DNA of 51,855 nucleotides from Aeromonas enteropelogenes (GCF_000819845.1 NZ_CDCG01000037.1:511945-563799); one strand, 5' to 3'. Shown: positions 19,059 to 27,405, numbered from the stretch's first letter. The notes: generated by a model not told the origin, from the sequence alone. Made by a program: numbers and translations.

Positions 19059-20314
19059 AGCTCGGCCCCGAAGCGCCGGGCTACATCCAGGGCGCTGCGC
19101 ACCCCGTCCTCGTGAAAGCCGTTGTACCAGTAGGCACCGCAGAAGTGGGTGTGCCGCTGGCCGCAGATCTCTGGTCGCCGCTGCTGGGCGGCGATGGAGC
19201 TCTGATTGAACACTGGATGGTGATAGACGAAGCGGCGCAATACCTTGCTCTCGTCCACCCGCCCTGCGGGATTGAGGCTGACGCAGAAGGGCTCGGGTGA
19301 ACTCACCCCCTGCAGGATATTCATGTTGTAACTCACCAGTGGCCGTGCGCCGTCATCATCACCGAGCTGATAGTTCCAGCTGGCCCACGCCTTGCGGCGC
19401 ACCGGCAGGCAAGTTGCGTCGGTGTGGAGCCAGACGTCATTGGCCTGATAGGGCATGGCGCCGAGGATGGCCCGCTCCCGCTCGCTCGCATCCGTCAGCA
19501 GGGCCAGCGCCTGGTCGCTGTGGCAGGCGAATATCACCTCGTCAAACTGCTCCTCGCCATCACGGCTCTGGACAATGACGCCATTCGTCACTCGCCGGAT
19601 CCCCGCTACCGGGCAAGCCAGCCGGATCTGCGACTGCCATCCCGCCGTGAGCGGCCCTATGTATTCGCGCGAGCCACCGGGAATGACGTACCACTGGGGC
19701 CGGTTTGCCACCTCCAGCAGGCCGTGATGGGCAAAAAATCGCAGGAAGAAGCCAAGGGGGAAGGCCCGCATATCGGCCAGGGTGGATGACCAGATGGCCG
19801 CCCCCATCGGCAGTATGTAATGACGGGCGAAGTAGTCGCTAAATTCCCCCGCCTGCAGGAAATCCCCCAGGGTCAGTTCGGAGCCAACATCGAGGGTCTG
19901 GTGGTCCACCAGCCAGGCGCGAGCCTCCCGGTTGAAGCGCAGGATCTCGGCAACGAAGCCGTAGAACCGCGGACTCAACAGGTTACTGCGCTGGGCGAAC
20001 AGGGTATCGAGGTTGTGACCGTTGTACTCGAGCCCCTGCGGGCTTTTCACCGAGAAGCTCATCTCGGCCGGTTGCCGTGCCACCCCGATCCGCGCCAGCA
20101 ATGCCAGAAAGTTGGGGTAGGTGCGATCGTTGAACACGATAAAGCCGGTATCGATGGCGTAACGTCGCCCGCCCTGCTCCACGTCGACGGTGGCGGTGTG
20201 GCCCCCCAGGGTCGGCGCCGCCTCGAACAGGGTGATGTCGTGCAGTTTGTGGAGCAAAAAACCGGCGGTCAGCCCTGAAATCCCCGAACCGACGATGGCT
20301 ATCTTTCTCTTCAT
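19055..20314 (-). CDS. FAD-dependent amine-oxidase-like oxidoreductase
   Basis: 419 residues. The N-terminal dinucleotide-binding motif is IVGSGISGLTAG (7-18), followed by FEAAPTLGGHTATVD and IDTGFIVFNDRTYPNF, and later VIPGGSREY and FACHSDQALALL. This matches the NAD(P)/FAD-dependent oxidoreductase (amine oxidase family) that accompanies DUF1365 and cfa in Rhodobacter and Vibrio singlet-oxygen regulons. Substrate unknown; acyl-chain desaturation or oxidation is an inference. ATG at 20314 has AAGGA upstream; a longer in-frame extension lies inside the SDR gene and is rejected. Confidence 0.87.
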   Translation of the reverse strand: MKRKIAIVGSGISGLTAGFLLHKLHDITLFEAAPTLGGHTATVDVEQGGRRYAIDTGFIVFNDRTYPNFLALLARIGVARQPAEMSFSVKSPQGLEYNGHNLDTLFAQRSNLLSPRFYGFVAEILRFNREARAWLVDHQTLDVGSELTLGDFLQAGEFSDYFARHYILPMGAAIWSSTLADMRAFPLGFFLRFFAHHGLLEVANRPQWYVIPGGSREYIGPLTAGWQSQIRLACPVAGIRRVTNGVIVQSRDGEEQFDEVIFACHSDQALALLTDASERERAILGAMPYQANDVWLHTDATCLPVRRKAWASWNYQLGDDDGARPLVSYNMNILQGVSSPEPFCVSLNPAGRVDESKVLRRFVYHHPVFNQSSIAAQQRRPEICGQRHTHFCGAYWYNGFHEDGVRSALDVARRFGAEL

Positions 20315-21045
20315 GAGTGGCGTCCTTTCGACACAAGCGAGCTGCCAAGACGCAGCCAGAGTCCCACCGGCAGCGCACCAAGCAGGCGCAGCAGCCAGAT
20401 GAAACGACGGGGAAAGTGGATCTGATGGTGACCGGCGGTAAGCCCGTCCATGATGGCGCGGGACGCCTCTTCCACAGGCACCAGGCAAGGCATGGGAAAA
20501 TCATTCTTTGCGGTGAGCGGCGTTTCCACAAAGCCGGGGCGGATCAGGGTAACCCCGATCCCTCTGCCGGCCAGATCGAGCCGCAGGGTATCAGCCAGAT
20601 AGTCGAGGGCCGCCTTGGAGGCGCCATAGGCCTCGGCCCTTGGCAGCGGCAGCCAGCTCACCGACGAGCTGACGATGGCAAGACGGGCCCCCGCCCCCAG
20701 CAGTGGCAGAAAGGCGGCCAGCGCATGACCGGTGGCGATGAGATTGGTCTCGATAACCCGGGCAAACAGGGCGCCGTCAAACCCCTCAGCCAACTCCATA
20801 TATTCGCAATTACCGGCATTGAGGATCAGCAGATCCAGCGCAGGCAGAGTGCCCGCCACTGCGTTCATGGCCGCTGGATTTCGGGTATCAAACTGCAAGG
20901 GGGTGATGCCCTCACTCTCCAGCCCCAGCAGCCGCTCCTCATCGCGACCACAGCCCCACACCTGCCAGCCTGAGCGCCGGTAATCGAGGGCCAGCTGGCG
21001 GCCGATGCCGGAGGTGGCTCCTGTGATCAGTACCCGGCCGCTCAT
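20311..21045 (-). CDS. Short-chain dehydrogenase/reductase
   Basis: 244 residues, classical SDR. TGATSGIG (8-15) binds cofactor, NAG at 76-78, catalytic Ser at about 127 and Tyr140-x3-Lys144. RPGFVETPLT follows as usual. Substrate unknown. GGAGG stands nine bases before the ATG. It overlaps the NTF2-like gene upstream and the FAD enzyme downstream by four bases each. Confidence 0.88.
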   Translation of the reverse strand: MSGRVLITGATSGIGRQLALDYRRSGWQVWGCGRDEERLLGLESEGITPLQFDTRNPAAMNAVAGTLPALDLLILNAGNCEYMELAEGFDGALFARVIETNLIATGHALAAFLPLLGAGARLAIVSSSVSWLPLPRAEAYGASKAALDYLADTLRLDLAGRGIGVTLIRPGFVETPLTAKNDFPMPCLVPVEEASRAIMDGLTAGHHQIHFPRRFIWLLRLLGALPVGLWLRLGSSLVSKGRHS

Positions 21046-21470
21046 GCCCCCAACCTCCCCTTGATGGTCCGCACCAGGGATCCGAGCAGCGGCAACTGCT
21101 CATAGAGCATGGCGCCGAGGTCAAAATAGTCCCGGTGCAGGCAGACCTTGCCCTGCTCGTCGAATTCAAGGCGGGTCGCCCCCTCCACTGTCACTGGCTT
21201 GCCGCCACGAAGCCTTGGGTGGGAGAAGGTCATGGTCCAGCCGAGCCAGGCTTGTCGCCCCTGTTGCTGCTGACTGGTAATGACAAAACGGCAATAGGCG
21301 AGGCGCTGATAGAGGGCGGCAAAATAGTCGCTGAGCGCCGCCAGTCCCTCGATGCGGTGGGCAGGATCGATAAAGATCACCTCGTCGGCATAGACTTCGG
21401 ACAATCGGTGCAACTGCTGTCTGTCCAGCTGCTGATAGAGGGCGACGAAGCGGGCCAGCGGCTCATCCAT
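21042..21470 (-). CDS. NTF2/SnoaL-like protein
   Basis: 142 residues with a nuclear transport factor 2-like fold: an N-terminal helix (MDEPLARFVALYQQLDRQQL), YADEVIFIDPAHRIEG, and the C-terminal sheet with CLHRDYFDLGAMLYEQLP. Such proteins are small-molecule binding or isomerase folds; no catalytic claim can be made. GGAG precedes the ATG. One base separates it from the phrB stop. Confidence 0.82.
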   Translation of the reverse strand: MDEPLARFVALYQQLDRQQLHRLSEVYADEVIFIDPAHRIEGLAALSDYFAALYQRLAYCRFVITSQQQQGRQAWLGWTMTFSHPRLRGGKPVTVEGATRLEFDEQGKVCLHRDYFDLGAMLYEQLPLLGSLVRTIKGRLGA

Positions 21471-21471
21471 G

Positions 21472-22893
21472 TTATTTCTCCAGGAAGCGAAACATTTCGA
21501 TGGCTCTCACCCGGGCGACGGCGTGATCCACCATGGGGGCCGGATAATCCTGCCGCCCCTTGAGCCGCAGCCAGTCGTGAGGCTGGTGCAGATAGGCGGC
21601 GGGCACATCGGCCAGTTCAGTGACCCAGGTACGAATGAACTCCCCTTGTGGATCAAATCTTTGTCCCTGGGTGGTGGGGTTGAATACCCGAAAGTATGGG
21701 GCCGCATCGGCACCTGTGCCCGCCGCCCACTGCCAGCCGCCGTTGTTGGCCGCCAGATCGCCGTCTATCAGCTTGCTCATGAAGTAGTCCTCCCCAAGCC
21801 GCCAGTGGATGTGCAGATCCTTGGTGAGGAAGCTCGCCACTATCATCCGCAGCCGGTTGTGCATCCAGCCGGTAGCATTGAGGCAGCGCATGGCCGCATC
21901 GACGATGGGGTAGCCGGTGCGTCCCTCGCACCAGGCGGCAAAGGCATCCGGGTCCCAGCTCCACGGCAGGGCCGCCGTCTCCGCCTTGAAGGGGCGATTC
22001 ATGGAGAGGCTTGGGATCAGCACTAGCAGATGGCGATAGAACTCGCGCCAGATGAGCTCGTTGAGCCAGACAAATCCGGGCTGCGCCTTCGACTGGGGTC
22101 GATAGCCGAGCCGATTTTGCAGTGCCCCTACGCACTGGCGCGGACTGATGATACCGGCCGCCAGATAGGGGGAGAGCACCGAAGTGCCCGCCAGGGCCGG
22201 AAAGTCCCGGGTCTCGCCATAGTCGAGCACAGCGTCATCGAGGAAGGTGTTCAGACGGCGCAGAGCCTCGGCCTCCCCCACCGGCCAGCGAGGATCCGAA
22301 GTCAGCTCGCCAAGGGCGGCATCGACAACTTCCCGCTCGGCCAGCGGCTGCCACGGCAGTGATGCACCGCGCGGCTCGGGAGCGCGGTGAATGACAAAGC
22401 CATCTTCCTCGAGAGCCTTGAGCCAGGCGCGGCTGAAGGGGGTATAGACCTTGAACATCTCCCCCGAGCCGGTCAGCACTCGCCCGGGCGGCAGCACGCA
22501 GCAGCCGTTGAACCAGTGGCAAGCAATCTCCTGCTCCGCCAGCACGGCACTGACGGCCCGATCCCGACGCTGCTCGTCGATCTCGATGGCCTGATTGGCG
22601 TAGAGGCGGGTCACCCCCAGATCGCGACTTAAGTCAGCCAACGCCGCTGGCACTTCGGCAAAAGTCTCGACCCGCAGCAAATGGAGCTGGATGCCGAGCG
22701 CCGCCAGCTCGCGGCCCAGCTCATCGACCTGCGCCAGGATGAAACGCTGGCGAACGGGGGCCAGCTTGTGTGCTTGCCACTGGGTCTGCGAGAGAATAAA
22801 CAATGCCGCGACCGGTTCCTCGCCGGCACAGGCATGACGCAAGGCCGGGTTGTCGGCAAGGCGCAAGTCGTTGCGAAACCAGACCAGTTTCAT
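21472..22893 (-). CDS. phrB: Deoxyribodipyrimidine photolyase
   Basis: 473 residues, class I CPD photolyase. It begins MKLVWFRNDLRLADNPAL, the antenna-domain start, and the FAD domain has TSVLSPYLAAGIISPRQC, ELIWREFYRHLL, and the core ARTGYP-like segment CEGRTGYPIVDAAMRCL, then DGDLAANNGGWQWAAGTG and FNPTTQGQRFDPQGE. It repairs UV cyclobutane dimers with blue light. ATG at 22893 has GGAGG upstream and overlaps the MerR gene by four bases (ATGA). The E. coli pairing ybgA-phrB is kept, with the regulator inserted between. Confidence 0.94.
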   Translation of the reverse strand: MKLVWFRNDLRLADNPALRHACAGEEPVAALFILSQTQWQAHKLAPVRQRFILAQVDELGRELAALGIQLHLLRVETFAEVPAALADLSRDLGVTRLYANQAIEIDEQRRDRAVSAVLAEQEIACHWFNGCCVLPPGRVLTGSGEMFKVYTPFSRAWLKALEEDGFVIHRAPEPRGASLPWQPLAEREVVDAALGELTSDPRWPVGEAEALRRLNTFLDDAVLDYGETRDFPALAGTSVLSPYLAAGIISPRQCVGALQNRLGYRPQSKAQPGFVWLNELIWREFYRHLLVLIPSLSMNRPFKAETAALPWSWDPDAFAAWCEGRTGYPIVDAAMRCLNATGWMHNRLRMIVASFLTKDLHIHWRLGEDYFMSKLIDGDLAANNGGWQWAAGTGADAAPYFRVFNPTTQGQRFDPQGEFIRTWVTELADVPAAYLHQPHDWLRLKGRQDYPAPMVDHAVARVRAIEMFRFLEK

Positions 22894-23777
22894 GACTTTT
22901 GCCTCCCGCGTCCGCTGGTGGTCCCCACGACAGCCTCGTCCGCTATCGCCTCGCCCAGGGTGGCTTTCCAACCGTGAGCGGCCTGCCAGTCGCCGTCATA
23001 GAGGCGCCCCAGCTCGCCAAAGAAGCGGGTGCCGGTGGGCCACCCGGTGGCCAGCTCCTGCTTGCCAAGCCCGGCCCCCAGCAGCACCAGCCAGGGGGGT
23101 GTGGAGCGCCCCTCGAGCAGAGCGACATGGCGAGGTTCGACCGCCCCCAGCAGTTGCACCTCGTAACCCAGACCAATCAGCTCATAGGCCGCCCAGACCA
23201 GATCGAGCGGGCCCACCTGCCCCCAGCTCGCCAGAGTGACGGGGACGCCCTTCTCCTGTTCGATGAGATGGCGAGCGAAGCGGGTATGCAGCCAGCCCAG
23301 CCACACCTGTTGCAGCAGCTCGCCATCGGCTCGCTCGCGCCAAAGGCCAAGCAGCCGCTCCACCAGCGGTTGCAGCACCCGGCTGCGCACCAGCTCGAAG
23401 GGATAGCTCGCCAGCAGATCATTGAGCAGCGCCTCCGCCTTGCGCTGGTTGAAGGCGAGCAGTGCCCGACTGAACTGCTCCAGAGTCTGCTGCCAGTGAT
23501 CGCTCACCGGCTGGGAGTGGGGCTCGCTCAACAGTCCCTTCACCTGCCCTATGCTCACTCCCCGCTCCAGCCAACTCAGGATCTCGCCAATCTGGCGGAT
23601 ATCCTGCTCGCTGTAGAGGCGGTGCCCCTTCTCGGTGCGGGCCGGCTGTACCAGACCGTAACGACGCTGCCAGGCACGCAGGGTGACGGCATTGACGCCA
23701 GTGAGGCGGGAAACCTCACGGATGGGGTAGATCCCCTCATCAGACAAAGGGGAAGCGGCTTGCGGTAAATCAGACAT
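22890..23777 (-). CDS. MerR family regulator, LitR/CarH-like, no B12 site
   Basis: 295 residues. The N-terminal MerR DNA-binding domain reads IYPIREVSRLTGVNAVTLRAW (two blocks IREVSRLTGV and TLRAWQRRYGL), then KGHRLYSEQDI. The C-terminal half aligns in layout with the B12-binding light sensors LitR/CarH, but the cobalamin-ligand histidine position reads GPLDLVW where EQHDLGL-like is expected, and the Trp-x9-Glu-His motif is replaced by W followed by QQ. I infer a class II-type regulator that does not itself bind B12. The start is uncertain: ATGs at 23777, 23789 and 23840 are in frame and none has a good ribosome site. Probable regulator of its own operon. Confidence 0.82.
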   Translation of the reverse strand: MSDLPQAASPLSDEGIYPIREVSRLTGVNAVTLRAWQRRYGLVQPARTEKGHRLYSEQDIRQIGEILSWLERGVSIGQVKGLLSEPHSQPVSDHWQQTLEQFSRALLAFNQRKAEALLNDLLASYPFELVRSRVLQPLVERLLGLWRERADGELLQQVWLGWLHTRFARHLIEQEKGVPVTLASWGQVGPLDLVWAAYELIGLGYEVQLLGAVEPRHVALLEGRSTPPWLVLLGAGLGKQELATGWPTGTRFFGELGRLYDGDWQAAHGWKATLGEAIADEAVVGTTSGRGRQKS

Positions 23778-23806
23778 AACGACGTCCATCAAAGGTTGGG
23801 AGAGAG

Positions 23807-23826
23807 GCCCCGGCCAGCTGCCGGGA
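23807..23826. other. Hairpin between ybgA and merR
   Basis: Perfect six-base arms CCCGGC/GCCGGG around a five-base loop in the ybgA-merR gap. No T-run follows on the minus strand, so it looks more like an RNA-processing or partial stop element than a terminator. Confidence 0.4.
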
Positions 23827-23840
23827 CCTTCACACAGCAT

Positions 23841-24785
23841 TCATAGCCCGTAACGCAGCTTGAGCGTATCGGGATGAGGATTGAGGTAAACCTGCTCGGC
23901 AAGATACGGATTGGGATACTCCCGCAGGTAGTGGCGGATCAGGGTCAGCGGCACCAGCAGCGGAAAAATACCGGTGCGGTACTTGTCGATAGTGTCGCTG
24001 AGCTCCTGCTTCTGGGCCGGGGTCAGCACCCGCTTGAAGTAGCCTTGCAGGTGCATCAGCACATTGGTGTGGCTGCGCCGGTTTGCCCGCAAGGTCAGCG
24101 CCGCCATCAACCCCTTGATGTAGCGCTCCGCCACCTCCTCCAGATTGGCCTTGCCCAGATTGCCGAGCATCTGCCCGAGGGCGCGGTAGTGAGTGGTGGC
24201 ATGAGAGAGCACCAGATACTTGTAGCGGGAGTGAAATCGGATGAGGGCGGCGGCGCTGAGCCCGCGCGCGCAGAGCTGTTGCCAGTCGTGATAGGCAAAC
24301 ACCCGCAGCACGAAGTTCTCCCGCAGGATGGGGTCGCACAACCGGCCATCCTCCTCCACTGGCAGCAGGGGGTTGGCCTCCATCAATGCCTTGGCAAACA
24401 GGCCTACCCCCTCCTTGGTGCTCCCCTCATTATTGGCGCCATAAATTCTGACCCGTTCCATGCCACAGCTGGGAGATTTGGCACAGAGGATATAACCGGA
24501 GATGAAGTCGAGCTGGCGCGCCTTCTGCTCGCTGAAAGCGATTAATTTATCCGTGACATCGAAGCTGCCGTTGCTCGCCTCGGCGCGTATCTCGCCATGA
24601 CGCTTGACCAGCCGGATGGCGGCGCGAGGGGCACCCAGGCCGATGGCCATCTCGGGGCAGACGGGGTGATAGTCAAAGTGAGCCCCAAGATCCCGTTCAC
24701 AGAAACTGGAGCGCTTGTGGCCCCCGTCAAACCGCACCTCCTGTCCCAGCAGGCAGGCACTGATCCCGACTTTAATCTTGTACAT
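23841..24785 (-). CDS. ybgA: YbgA-like protein, DUF523 plus DUF1722
   Basis: 314 residues, two domains. Residues about 1-150 are DUF523 with conserved cysteines (ISACLLG, CPEMAIGLGAPR, CAKSPSCGMERV), and about 190-310 are DUF1722/YbgA (FHSRYKYLVLSHA, YKRVLT-like, IPLLVPLTLIRHYLRE-type). Molecular function is unknown, though DUF523 cysteines suggest a metal or Fe-S site. E. coli ybgA is cotranscribed with phrB. AAGGGGTG precedes the ATG. It is the first gene of the twelve-gene operon. Confidence 0.88.
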   Translation of the reverse strand: MYKIKVGISACLLGQEVRFDGGHKRSSFCERDLGAHFDYHPVCPEMAIGLGAPRAAIRLVKRHGEIRAEASNGSFDVTDKLIAFSEQKARQLDFISGYILCAKSPSCGMERVRIYGANNEGSTKEGVGLFAKALMEANPLLPVEEDGRLCDPILRENFVLRVFAYHDWQQLCARGLSAAALIRFHSRYKYLVLSHATTHYRALGQMLGNLGKANLEEVAERYIKGLMAALTLRANRRSHTNVLMHLQGYFKRVLTPAQKQELSDTIDKYRTGIFPLLVPLTLIRHYLREYPNPYLAEQVYLNPHPDTLKLRYGL

Positions 24786-24796
24786 GATGACACCCC

Positions 24797-24852
24797 TTGT
24801 ATAAGCCTTGATTCAGTTATAGCAGTTATACAAAAAAAAGGAAGTTGTACAA
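24797..24852. promoter_or_regulatory. Three TTGTAYAA-type operator boxes
   Basis: TTGTATAA at 24797-24804, its exact complement TTATACAA at 24826-24833, and palindromic TTGTACAA at 24845-24852. Centres are 29 and 19 bases apart. The two right boxes cover the -10 and -35 elements of the ybgA promoter. TGTACA-like half sites are what I recall for LitR-class MerR regulators; that link is from memory and not checked. Confidence 0.5.
24825..24852 (-). promoter_or_regulatory. Candidate ybgA operon promoter
   Basis: On the minus strand TTGTAC (24852-24847) and TATAAC (24830-24825) are 16 bases apart, giving a predicted start near 24818 and a leader of about 33 bases to the ybgA ATG. Both elements lie inside the TTGTAYAA boxes listed separately. 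Confidence 0.5.
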
Positions 24853-24902
24853 CTACTGCAAACCGATACGGCACAGGGACAAGCAAGGAAGCATCATCAG
24901 AC

Positions 24903-24934
24903 AAAAAAAAAGCCCATGGCCATCGCCATGGGCA
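24903..24934 (-). terminator. Terminator of the 25.0 kb outer-membrane gene
   Basis: Nine-base perfect stem GCCCATGGC/GCCATGGGC (24912-24920, 24925-24933) followed on the minus strand by nine T. Confidence 0.92.
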
Positions 24935-24964
24935 AACATCAAAGACACTACGGAGTTCATCGCA

Positions 24965-25600
24965 TCAGAAGCTGTACTTCACACCCAGGCTGGAGATGGA
25001 ACCTTTTTGCAGATCCCAGTTGCGATAGGTGTAATCGGCAGTCAGGGCCCAGTTCTGGTTGAACTTGTAGGCACCACCCACCTTGAAGTCGTGCATATCA
25101 TCGGTCATGTTGGCGTAACGATAGGCGGTGGAGAGCTCCACATTGCCGATGTCGTAACGCAGACCCACTTCCCCGTACATGCTGCCGCTATCCTTGCGAG
25201 CGACCGCATCCCATCCATTGACATCATGGGCCAGCTCTCGCTCCAGGCGATAGCCGGTCAAACCTGTCTCACCATAGAGGTTGAGGCCGCTGCTCAAGGG
25301 GGTGAACACACCGACACCGACGCTGGAGATGGACATGCTGTCGTTGCCATTGTTGCGGGAGGTAAATTCGGTGCCGGCACGGCCGTAGAAGTTGGAGCCG
25401 AAGCTCTTGGAGAGATCCAGGCTCATGCCGCCGAAATCACGGGTTCCCTTGCTATCGTTGCTGGATTTGCCGTTGAGATAGTCAGACTTGGTGTGTGCCC
25501 AGGTCGCCGACCCTTTGGCGTAGCTGAACGCATCCTGTGCCAGTGCGGAGGTAGAGGCGAAGCCGGCCAGGACCAGAAGAGAGATTGCAGTTTTGTTCAT
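24965..25600 (-). CDS. Small outer-membrane beta-barrel protein
   Basis: 211 residues, signal peptide ending ALA at residue 21. The rest alternates in beta-strand fashion (GRAGTEF, SSVGVGVF, LNLYGETGLTGYRL, MYGEVGLRYDIGNVELSTAYRYAN) and ends SSLGVKYSF, a C-terminal Phe signature for barrel assembly. It resembles OmpA-like or Ail/OmpX-like small porins in size but I do not recognise the subfamily. GGAG precedes the ATG; a strong terminator follows. Monocistronic. Confidence 0.75.
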   Translation of the reverse strand: MNKTAISLLVLAGFASTSALAQDAFSYAKGSATWAHTKSDYLNGKSSNDSKGTRDFGGMSLDLSKSFGSNFYGRAGTEFTSRNNGNDSMSISSVGVGVFTPLSSGLNLYGETGLTGYRLERELAHDVNGWDAVARKDSGSMYGEVGLRYDIGNVELSTAYRYANMTDDMHDFKVGGAYKFNQNWALTADYTYRNWDLQKGSISSLGVKYSF

Positions 25601-25743
25601 GTGATTGACTCCATGGGTAAGCTCGTCAGAGCTGGTATGGAGTCATTGTGCAAACAGGCTGCGGCAATGCCGAGCGGCAAGCTGTTGCCAAACCATGTCA
25701 GATGTAAGCAGATATTGCAGGTGATGACGGCGGCAACATCTGC

Positions 25744-25773
25744 CCTGACCCGGACCAAGTGAGCCGGGTCAGG
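25744..25773. other. Ten-base stem hairpin after DUF3157 gene
   Basis: CCTGACCCGG and CCGGGTCAGG are perfect complements around a ten-base loop, 11 bases beyond the DUF3157 stop. No T-run follows on the minus strand, so termination strength is doubtful. The rest of 25601-25743 shows nothing I can name. Confidence 0.5.
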
Positions 25774-25784
25774 AGATCAGGGGA

Positions 25785-26357
25785 TCAGCGGAAAACCACC
25801 TCGTCGATTTCGATCCGTACCAGGGGTTCTCCCGTCAGCCCGGCCGGACGCGACACCTCGAGACCACGTGCCGGACGTACCTGTCCCTTGCGCAGATAGG
25901 TCTCGGGCAGACGGTTCTCGGCGACCCAGAAACGCGCCTCCTGACGCTGCAGCTGTACCCCGTCGGCACTGAACAGCGTCACCCAGCCGCGCACCCCGAC
26001 CACATTGCGGGTGCCGGTGTTGCTGATCTGAAAGCTCAGCGCCATGGGGTCCGTGCCCTCAACCTTGTCCAGCTTGACCATGATGCCATCACGGACCGCC
26101 TGGGAGAGCAGCTCGGGGTGGGCCTTGGCCTGCTCGGTCAGCACGGGAGCCGCCACCGCCACCACAGCGCCGGATTTCGCGAGCGCCTCGTTCCCCTTGA
26201 CCGGCTCAGCCTGCTTGACCACCAGATACTCCCAGGTGAAGTCATCATTGAGCTGGACCTGGCGCCCATCGGGCAGGGTCACCTGAGAGAGAGGAGCCGC
26301 CTGTGCCAGCACAGGAGTGAGGCACAGGGCAACCAGCAGACGGGACAAAGATTTCAT
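25785..26357 (-). CDS. DUF3157 family exported protein
   Basis: 190 residues. Signal peptide ends near residue 20 (AQA). The N-terminal block VTLPDGRQVQLNDDFTWEYL is typical of DUF3157, and the second half is an all-beta region with LSFQISNTGTRNVVGVRGWV. Function unknown; periplasmic. ATG at 26357 begins the signal peptide; an in-frame start seven codons upstream would spoil it. Confidence 0.78.
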   Translation of the reverse strand: MKSLSRLLVALCLTPVLAQAAPLSQVTLPDGRQVQLNDDFTWEYLVVKQAEPVKGNEALAKSGAVVAVAAPVLTEQAKAHPELLSQAVRDGIMVKLDKVEGTDPMALSFQISNTGTRNVVGVRGWVTLFSADGVQLQRQEARFWVAENRLPETYLRKGQVRPARGLEVSRPAGLTGEPLVRIEIDEVVFR

Positions 26358-26467
26358 AGGGTCGGGACTCGATATCATTGAAAGGGCGACAGTATAAACA
26401 CTCCTGTCACGCCTTGCCTATGACGGGGCTCACGTTCTCCGGGCAAGCTGGCGACGCCCTCGCCGGA

Positions 26468-27325
26468 CTAAATCGCCAGCTCGTGGCGTTCGTGAGGCAC
26501 CATATCCAGGGTGACCAGATCGAACAGGGTTCCCCTGAGGGCCTGCAGAATGTCCGGCTGCATGTCGAATGCCCGGGCCCGCTGATGCTCGGGCAGACGT
26601 ACCCTGGCCAGGGTTGGCCCACTGTTGCAGGTGAGTTCACGGCCATCGCAGAGGATATGAAAGAAGACCTGGGCCTCGTCGAACCCCATATCGGCCAGTA
26701 TCTGCTCCGCCTGATCGACCATGCGCAAATGATGCGGTTGCAACTGGCTGGGGTGGGCAAAACGGTGGCTGAGGCAGCCATTGCCTCCCTTGCCCAGACC
26801 TTCCAGCTGGCGCTTGTTAAAGCCGTAGCGCACGTCTCTTTTGGTAAAACCATGATCGGCCATCAGCCAGATGGTGTCTTCCGGGATGGAGCCGAACATC
26901 TCTATGTACCCGGCCCGCTCCTCCGCAGTCCCCGGCAGCAGGAATGGCAGTGTCGCCCACTCTGGATGGGTAGCCCTGTGTTCACAAAGACGGCGAACGG
27001 GATCGATGATCTCGTCCAGTTGCGACAACTGATCGCAGAAGATCATCTCATCTGTCTTGACGATCCAGTGCTCTATGCCATAACGCCGGCAATAGCGGAT
27101 AGCGCGGGATACTTCGCTGCGGCTGCGGGTGGGGGTATCCATGATCATGGCCCGGATCCGGACGCCACTGGCCCGGCACAAATCGATGCAGTAACAGGAT
27201 TCCAACCGGCCTGAAAAGGAGATAACCAGATCATCATAGGCTGACAACTGATCGATCAACTGCTGTTCCCTGGCCTGAAACGCCTGATCGTATCCTTGAT
27301 TCAGCACAACAACATTGGCATCCAT
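26468..27325 (-). CDS. LarE-like PP-loop protein with altered motifs
   Basis: 285 residues. The layout follows LarE, the sacrificial sulfur transferase for the nickel-pincer cofactor: a PP-loop near residue 35 (ISFSGRLESC instead of SGGxDS), a second ATP-site region MIMDTPTRSRSEV, and late GGNGCLSHRFAHPSQL with VDQAEQILADMGF, equal to the LarE NACLATR ... VEQAE ... LGF block. The DRCYFCK-like cysteine motif is replaced by RRLCEHR. No larA, larB or larC is nearby. I cannot say whether it is active; it may be a specialised or degenerate paralogue. GGAG supports the ATG. Confidence 0.65.
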   Translation of the reverse strand: MDANVVVLNQGYDQAFQAREQQLIDQLSAYDDLVISFSGRLESCYCIDLCRASGVRIRAMIMDTPTRSRSEVSRAIRYCRRYGIEHWIVKTDEMIFCDQLSQLDEIIDPVRRLCEHRATHPEWATLPFLLPGTAEERAGYIEMFGSIPEDTIWLMADHGFTKRDVRYGFNKRQLEGLGKGGNGCLSHRFAHPSQLQPHHLRMVDQAEQILADMGFDEAQVFFHILCDGRELTCNSGPTLARVRLPEHQRARAFDMQPDILQALRGTLFDLVTLDMVPHERHELAI

Positions 27326-27405
27326 TAAAACAGCTCCGGATGGTAAAAAGGTGGATTATTGTGCTGACAATTAGCTGAATAGACCCTTAAAGAGTCCGGT
27401 TAAAT

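Noticed and set aside
24797..24852. Short spaced repeats as a CRISPR or iteron array
   Set aside because: Only three eight-base boxes with unequal spacing over a promoter; far too short and few for either.
24965..25600. Naming the small barrel as OmpA or OmpX
   Set aside because: Size and strand pattern fit small porins in general, but no diagnostic motif or OmpA C-terminal peptidoglycan domain is present.
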